Of a DNA stretch of 10,482 nt, positions 6,807-10,482 are shown piece by piece. The stretch is from Thermoleophilia bacterium. GTDB lineage: Bacteria; Actinomycetota; Thermoleophilia; Gaiellales; Gaiellaceae. Location of the stretch: the NCBI GenBank assembly GCA_025934335.1, contig JAICYG010000086.1, positions 1 to 10,482 on the forward strand. Reading direction: 5' to 3'. How positions within the stretch are numbered: the stretch's first letter is position 1; the number at the start of each line of letters is the position of its first letter. The position numbers and the translations under genes were made by a program. A model generated the notes under the pieces. The model did no database searches, was not told where the DNA came from, and was given only the letters and a program-made list of their open reading frames with translations.

Positions 6807-7610
6807 CTACGCCGGGTCGATCGCACCGAGCAGGCCGTGCACCGACTGCTCGGTCGGCCCGCGCCACGTGTGCGGTCCGGCGGTGAAGAAGAGCGTGCGC
6901 GACGATCCGGCGAGGCCGTCGTTGCCGAAGGAGAGCGACCAGAGCCCGCTGATCGCGATCGGCTTCCCACGGCGGTCGCGGAGCACGCCCTCGCGCCGCC
7001 AGCCGTCGCCGTCGCGGCGATATGCCGCGATCGTGCCGTCGCCGAAGTTGCCGACGAGCAGGTCACCCCCGAAGCGGCCGAAGCCGCGCGGCGCGAGCGC
7101 GAGCCCCCACGGCTCGTTCAGCCCGGTGCGCGGCAGTCGCGAGACGAGCCGCCCGGCGGGCGTGAACTCGTCGACGAACCCGCCGGTCGGGGCGTCGTTC
7201 CCGTTCACCGGCGCACGCCAGGCGTACGTCACGAACAGGTGCCCGTCGAGCACGCGGATCCCGAAGGGCGCATACCACTCGGGGATCGACGGGTCGGTGA
7301 ACGCGTTACTGGCAAGTGGCACCCGCCGCCAGTGCGAGTCGACGACGACGACCTCGGCGTTGTGGAAGTCGGCCGCGTACAGCCGCGAGCCAGAGAGCGC
7401 GAGACCGCGGAAGAGCGCTGCCGCGCTGCCCTCGAACACGACCTCCGCCTCCTTCGACCAGCCGTCCGGCACCGTCGGCGTCCACGCCCGCAGCGTCCCG
7501 TCCTCGCATGCGAACACGAACCGTGCCGGGTCGCTGCGGCCGCCGCCGCGGACGACGAAGCCGCCGCCGCCGTGGTAGACGACCGCCGTCGGGCCGCCGT
7601 CGACGCGCAC
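6807..7610 (-). CDS. TIGR03118-like secreted beta-propeller-type protein (supported start gives a shortened form)
   Basis: The product resembles the TIGR03118 family of uncharacterised, probably extracytoplasmic proteins. Recognisable blocks are FVFACEDGTLRAWTP, a GLAL repeat with LYAADFHNAEVVVVD, AFTDPSIPEWYAPFGI, LFVTYAW, GFVDEFTPAGRL, LNEPWGLALAP, GDLLVGNFGDGTIAAY, GLWSLSFGN and a terminal LFFTAGPHTW...HGLLG. The repeated 'GLAL/LL(V)GNF(H/G)DG' strands suggest propeller blades. GTG at 7610 is the only ATG/GTG/TTG available, but it lies inside the family's conserved region: the in-frame DNA upstream still encodes the family's N-terminus (see next entry). Translation from 7610 would lack a signal peptide and about 85 residues. 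It lies directly after lacI on the same strand and before the MoaD-like gene. No function is known to me. Confidence 0.8.
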   Translation of the reverse strand: MRVDGGPTAVVYHGGGGFVVRGGGRSDPARFVFACEDGTLRAWTPTVPDGWSKEAEVVFEGSAAALFRGLALSGSRLYAADFHNAEVVVVDSHWRRVPLASNAFTDPSIPEWYAPFGIRVLDGHLFVTYAWRAPVNGNDAPTGGFVDEFTPAGRLVSRLPRTGLNEPWGLALAPRGFGRFGGDLLVGNFGDGTIAAYRRDGDGWRREGVLRDRRGKPIAISGLWSLSFGNDGLAGSSRTLFFTAGPHTWRGPTEQSVHGLLGAIDPA

Positions 7611-7885
7611 GTCGAGCGGCGTCTTCCGGCCGGTACCGGAATAGAGCGTGCTCGACTCGCGCGCCTCGTTGCCCGTCCACCACTCGCCGGTCGGGGTCGC
7701 CGCGAGGCCCCACGGGTTGACGAGTTGCGGGTCGGCGCGCGGCGCGCGGCCGGGCGCATCGGCGACGAGGTTGCGGACGACGTACCCGTTCTCGTGCGCG
7801 CTGGACCGGGCGGCGAGCGTCGCGACGACCGCCGCGACCGCGACGACCGCGACGGCGCCCGCCCTACGCGTCGGCCGTCCCTCGC
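7611..7885 (-). other. N-terminal coding region of the TIGR03118-like gene, lacking a start codon
   Basis: Reading the same frame upstream of 7610 with no stop gives, in order towards the N-terminus, SSTLYSGTGRKTPLDV, then GEWWTGNEARE, then DPQLVNPWGLAATPT, then ENGYVVRNLVADAPG, then a signal-peptide-like segment AVAVVAVAAVVATLAARSSA preceded by an arginine-rich stretch (RRRREGRPTRRAG). DPxLVNPWGLA is the family's characteristic N-terminal motif, so the region is clearly coding in origin. The frame remains open back to a TGA about 7970 inside lacI, but none of its codons is ATG, GTG or TTG. The arginine-rich part overlaps the last codons of lacI (stop at 7864-7866). Either a non-standard start, a lost start or an indel must be involved. 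Confidence 0.7.
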
Positions 7886-8928
7886 GGCGCCGCCGTCGAG
7901 GCGCGCACGACGAGCGTGGTCGAGAGCTCCATGCGGAGCGCCTCGACGCGCTGCCCTTCGAGCAGGCGCATCAGCAGGCTGACGCCCGTCCGGCCGAGCT
8001 CCTGCAGCGGCTGTCGCACCGTCGTCAGCTGCGGCCACACGATCCGTGACTGGAACGTGTCGTCGAAGCCGACGATCGACAGGTCATCCGGCACGCGCAG
8101 GCCCCGACGTCTCGCGGCGTTCAACGCGCCGATCGCGACGTTGTCGTTGAAGCCGAAAATCGCAGTCGGCGGGTCGGGGTGGGCCAGGATCTCCTCTGCC
8201 GCTGCCTCGCCGGACGGGATCTGCCAGTCGGAGAACCGGATCAGCTCGGGGTCGGGGAGGATGCCTGCGCCGGCGAGCGCCGCCCGGAAGCCGAGCAGCC
8301 GCTCCTCGGTCGCGTACCAGCCGTCGGCGCCCGCGATCGCGCCGATCCGCCGGTGGCCGAGCGCGAGCAGGTGCTCGGTCGCCTGCTTTGCGCCCGAGGA
8401 GTGCATGGCGGAGACGCACGGGATGCCGTCGGGCGGCGGCTCCATCGGGTCGACGACGACGAACGGGTAACCCTGACCCTGGAGGGCGCGGAGCTCCGCC
8501 TCCGACTCGGACGGCAGCATCAGGATCGCGCCGTCGGTCGATTCGCGCACGAGCCGCTCGAGCAGCCCCACCTCGCGGTCGTGCTCGTGGTGCGTCGGGC
8601 CGAGGATGATCCGCATGTCCTCCTCGTAGAGCGCCTCCGAGGCCCCGCTCAGGATCGGGCCGAAGTACGCGTCCGCGATCAGCGGCAGGGTCAGGCCGAC
8701 GAAGCCGGTGCGGCCGCGCGAGAGGGCGCGCGCGCCGCGATTGCGACTGAAACCATGCTCCCGGACGACCTGGAGCACGGTCTCCCGCGTGTCGGGTGCG
8801 ACGTCGGGGCGGTCGTTGAGGACGCGCGACACCGTCGCGATCGAGACGCCGGCGAGATCGGCGATGTCCCTGATCGTCGTGCGGCCCCGGAAACGGGGCC
8901 CGTCGCGCTGGATGTCGGCCTGTGCCAT
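7864..8928 (-). CDS. LacI-family transcriptional regulator
   Basis: This is a sugar-responsive DNA-binding repressor. From ATG at 8928 it has 354 residues: a helix-turn-helix (TTIRDIADLAGVSIATVSRV, about 17-36), a hinge (NRGARALSRGRTGFVGL), and a periplasmic-binding-protein-like effector domain with AYFGPILSGASEAL, HSSGAKQATEHLLALGHRRI, AIFGFNDNVAIGALNAARR and LSIVGFDDT, all in the usual order. A TTG 36 bases further upstream (8964) is in frame, but those added codons would lie across a CCGGAA/TTCCGG palindrome that is better read as an operator, so ATG is preferred. It is divergent from the family 5 solute-binding protein gene, and palindromes between them suggest it represses both that gene and itself. 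The LacI family usually binds mono- or oligosaccharides; the ligand cannot be read from the sequence. Confidence 0.93.
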   Translation of the reverse strand: MAQADIQRDGPRFRGRTTIRDIADLAGVSIATVSRVLNDRPDVAPDTRETVLQVVREHGFSRNRGARALSRGRTGFVGLTLPLIADAYFGPILSGASEALYEEDMRIILGPTHHEHDREVGLLERLVRESTDGAILMLPSESEAELRALQGQGYPFVVVDPMEPPPDGIPCVSAMHSSGAKQATEHLLALGHRRIGAIAGADGWYATEERLLGFRAALAGAGILPDPELIRFSDWQIPSGEAAAEEILAHPDPPTAIFGFNDNVAIGALNAARRRGLRVPDDLSIVGFDDTFQSRIVWPQLTTVRQPLQELGRTGVSLLMRLLEGQRVEALRMELSTTLVVRASTAAPRGTADA

Positions 8929-8937
8929 CGAGGTGGT

Positions 8938-8953
8938 CCGGAAGCGTTTCCGG
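8938..8953. promoter_or_regulatory. Likely LacI-type operator next to the lacI start
   Basis: The 16-bp element CCGGAAGCGTTTCCGG has perfect six-base arms (CCGGAA/TTCCGG) around GCGT. Palindromes of about this size with a central CG are the usual binding sites of LacI-family repressors. It ends ten bases upstream of the lacI ATG at 8928, a position suited to autoregulation. Confidence 0.6.
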
Positions 8954-8978
8954 AAGCCAATCAAACAGGAGGCTTCCG
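8951..8978. promoter_or_regulatory. Inverted repeat CGGAAGCC/GGCTTCCG in the divergent region
   Basis: CGGAAGCC (8951-8958) and GGCTTCCG (8971-8978) are perfect inverted eight-base arms separated by 12 bases, and the left arm shares bases with the preceding palindrome. It could be a second pair of half-sites for the regulator or a hairpin in the lacI leader. Confidence 0.4.
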
Positions 8979-8996
8979 ATCAAGCGAAATCGTAGC

Positions 8997-9026
8997 TTGA
9001 CATCTGGCCGCTGTCCGGTTTACGGT
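8997..9026 (+). promoter_or_regulatory. Sigma-70-type promoter for the solute-binding protein gene
   Basis: A consensus -35 box TTGACA lies at 8997-9002 and TACGGT, matching the TAnnnT form of actinobacterial -10 boxes, at 9021-9026, with an 18-base spacer. The coding start is 74 bases downstream of the -10. The palindrome at 9029-9043 begins two bases after the -10, so a bound repressor would block initiation. Confidence 0.55.
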
Positions 9027-9028
9027 TC

Positions 9029-9043
9029 CCGGAACATTTCCGG
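9029..9043. promoter_or_regulatory. Likely LacI-type operator at the transcription start
   Basis: CCGGAACATTTCCGG has the same six-base arms as the element at 8938-8953, with a three-base rather than four-base centre. It is extended on both sides by GTTC (9025-9028) and AAC (9044-9046), creating overlapping GTTCC/GGAAC repeats. Its place just after the -10 box fits repression of the downstream transporter gene. Confidence 0.6.
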
Positions 9044-9099
9044 AACAACGCCTGCCCCCAGCGGTCGCCGGCAGTCCGAAACGAGGAGGTCACACGCAG

Positions 9100-10482
9100 A
9101 TGTCACGTCCTGGAGGCTCACCGAGGCGCCCGGCACTCGCCGTCGCAGCGGTCGGAGCGCTCGCCGTACTCGCAGTGCTCGTCGTCGCGACGGTGGCCGT
9201 CGCCTCGCGCTCGGCGGCGCCCTCGGCGCTCAGTCGGACGACGGCGCACAAGTGCCTCGTCATGACCGGGTCGGGTGACCCGGCCTTCGTCCGCAACTTC
9301 AACCCGTACACGGCGACCGGCCTGCCGAGCGGCCAGTTCATCAAGGGCGCGATGTACGAGCCGCTCGTCATCTCGCCGGAGGGCGGGCTGCCGGCGGTGC
9401 CGTGGCTCGCACGGAGCTGGAAGTGGTCGAACGGCAACAGGACGCTGACGCTCAACCTCGCGCAGAACGCCAGGTGGTCGGACGGCAAGCCGCTGACGTC
9501 GGCCGACGTCGTCTACTCGCTCAAGGGCGGGAACGGCGCGCAGTCGAAGACGATGGACATCATCGGCTACACCCGGCCCGACACGAACATCGCGTCGATC
9601 GCGGCCAAGGGCAAGTACGCGGTCGTGCTCAAGCTGAAGACGGTCGACTCGCAGTTCGTCTCGTCGATCCTGAACGGCGCGATCGTCGTGCCGCAGCACA
9701 TCTGGTCGAAGGTGAAGAACCCGGCCACGTTCGAGAACCCGCATCCGGTCGCCTCGGGCCCGTTCACCACGATCGCCCGCTTCACGACCCAGGACTACGT
9801 CTTCTCGAAGAACCCGCACTACTGGCAGCAGGGCAAGCCGCTGATCGGCTGTCTCGAGTACGTGCAGGCGGCGTCGAACGACGCGGCGCTCGCGCTGATC
9901 CAGAGCGGCCAGGTCGACTGGACGCACAACTTCGTCCCGAACGTCGAGAAGGCGTACGAGGCGAAGGACCCGCAGCACTTCCACTCGTTCTACGCGACGA
10001 CCGCATACCCGGTCTCGCTCCTGCTCGACACGTCGCAGTACCCGTACAGCATGGTGCAGTTCCGAAAGGCGCTCTCGATGGCGATCGACCGGAACACGGT
10101 GTCGAAGCTCGGTGAGTACGGCTACGCGCCTCCGACGGACGCAATCGGGATCAGCGGCCTCTTCCCACAATGGGTCACCGACGCGTCGGTGAAATCGCAG
10201 GCGAAGCAGCTCGCGACCTACAACCCGACCGCGGCGAAGAAGCTGCTGACGGACAGCGGCTTCACCTACAAGGGCAGCCAGCTGATCGACCCGAAGGGCA
10301 ACGCGGTCAACCTCGACATCCACGTCATCTCCGGGTGGTCGGACTGGGTCGCGTCGAACCAGATCATCACGAAGAACCTGCAGGCGATCGGGATCAACTC
10401 GAACGTGAAGCTCGAGCCCGACTGGAACTCGTGGTACCCGAACGCGTCGGCCACGAAGAACCCGACGCTGCTCTGGCAAAAC
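9100..10482 (+). CDS. ABC transporter family 5 substrate-binding protein (3' end beyond the window)
   Basis: The frame is open from ATG at 9100 to the right edge (461 codons, no stop). GAGGAGGT at 9083-9090, nine bases before ATG, decides the start. Residues 1-10 are positively charged, 11-35 hydrophobic (export signal or anchor), with a possible signal peptidase site after SRSA (about 39); the Cys at 52 is too far away for a classic lipobox. Family 5 (DppA/OppA-like) marks are RNFNPY (65-70), MYEPLV (85-90), ARWSDGKPLTSADVVYSL (124-141), FSKNPHYW and FRKALSMAIDR (about 320-330). Such proteins deliver peptides, nickel or, in several lineages, oligosaccharides to an ABC importer. The divergent LacI regulator and shared palindromes favour an oligosaccharide. 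About 100 or more residues, and probably the permease genes, should follow outside the window. Confidence 0.92.
   Translation, partial: MSRPGGSPRRPALAVAAVGALAVLAVLVVATVAVASRSAAPSALSRTTAHKCLVMTGSGDPAFVRNFNPYTATGLPSGQFIKGAMYEPLVISPEGGLPAVPWLARSWKWSNGNRTLTLNLAQNARWSDGKPLTSADVVYSLKGGNGAQSKTMDIIGYTRPDTNIASIAAKGKYAVVLKLKTVDSQFVSSILNGAIVVPQHIWSKVKNPATFENPHPVASGPFTTIARFTTQDYVFSKNPHYWQQGKPLIGCLEYVQAASNDAALALIQSGQVDWTHNFVPNVEKAYEAKDPQHFHSFYATTAYPVSLLLDTSQYPYSMVQFRKALSMAIDRNTVSKLGEYGYAPPTDAIGISGLFPQWVTDASVKSQAKQLATYNPTAAKKLLTDSGFTYKGSQLIDPKGNAVNLDIHVISGWSDWVASNQIITKNLQAIGINSNVKLEPDWNSWYPNASATKNPTLLWQN

Noticed and set aside
8929..8964. TTG at 8964 as the lacI start
   Set aside because: The extra 12 codons are read through the CCGGAA/TTCCGG palindrome and are not part of the usual LacI N-terminus; ATG at 8928 already gives the full DNA-binding domain.
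9118..10479. 453-codon minus-strand open frame across the solute-binding protein
   Set aside because: The opposite strand carries a recognisable family 5 binding protein with signal segment and ribosome site; this frame gives only Arg/Val/Asp-rich sequence.

Overview
The window is very GC-rich DNA with dense genes, frequent GTG starts and strong GAGGAGGT-type ribosome sites. The gene content (a zinc-ribbon threonine synthase, a CysO-like sulfur carrier, LacI with a family 5 solute-binding protein) suggests an actinobacterium, perhaps a deep-branching class such as Thermoleophilia. The lineage is an inference from style and gene set; no marker gene settles it.

Layout. 1-167 (+) is the tail of an enzyme that resembles an aminotransferase. 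190-510 (+) holds a decayed Phd/VapB-VapC toxin-antitoxin pair: frameshifted antitoxin, toxin cut off after its first residues, and a perfect 10-bp hairpin at the break. Three minus-strand genes then read leftwards from 4921 to 552: threonine synthase-like, phosphoenolpyruvate carboxylase (ppc, starting one base after the previous stop), and a membrane-anchored coiled-coil protein with a duplicated 40-residue unit. A 276-base divergent spacer separates them from amt, an ammonium transporter on the plus strand (5198-6499). Amt converges on a second minus-strand run: lacI-type regulator, a TIGR03118-like secreted beta-propeller-type protein whose N-terminal coding region overlaps the end of lacI but shows no start codon, and a MoaD/CysO-like sulfur carrier. 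The divergent region 8929-9099 carries a good promoter and a cluster of CCGGAA/TTCCGG palindromes, and leads to a family 5 ABC substrate-binding protein that runs off the window's right edge.

How the parts may work together. PEP carboxylase makes oxaloacetate, the precursor of aspartate and hence threonine, and Amt brings in ammonium, so the centre of the window is a carbon/nitrogen assimilation neighbourhood. The right end looks like a LacI-controlled uptake system, most likely for an oligosaccharide. The least ordinary points are the TIGR03118 gene without a start, the 40-residue tandem repeat protein, the decayed toxin-antitoxin pair, and a threonine synthase of the type found beside MoaD-like carriers with such a carrier nearby. 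I see no clearly new multi-gene system.
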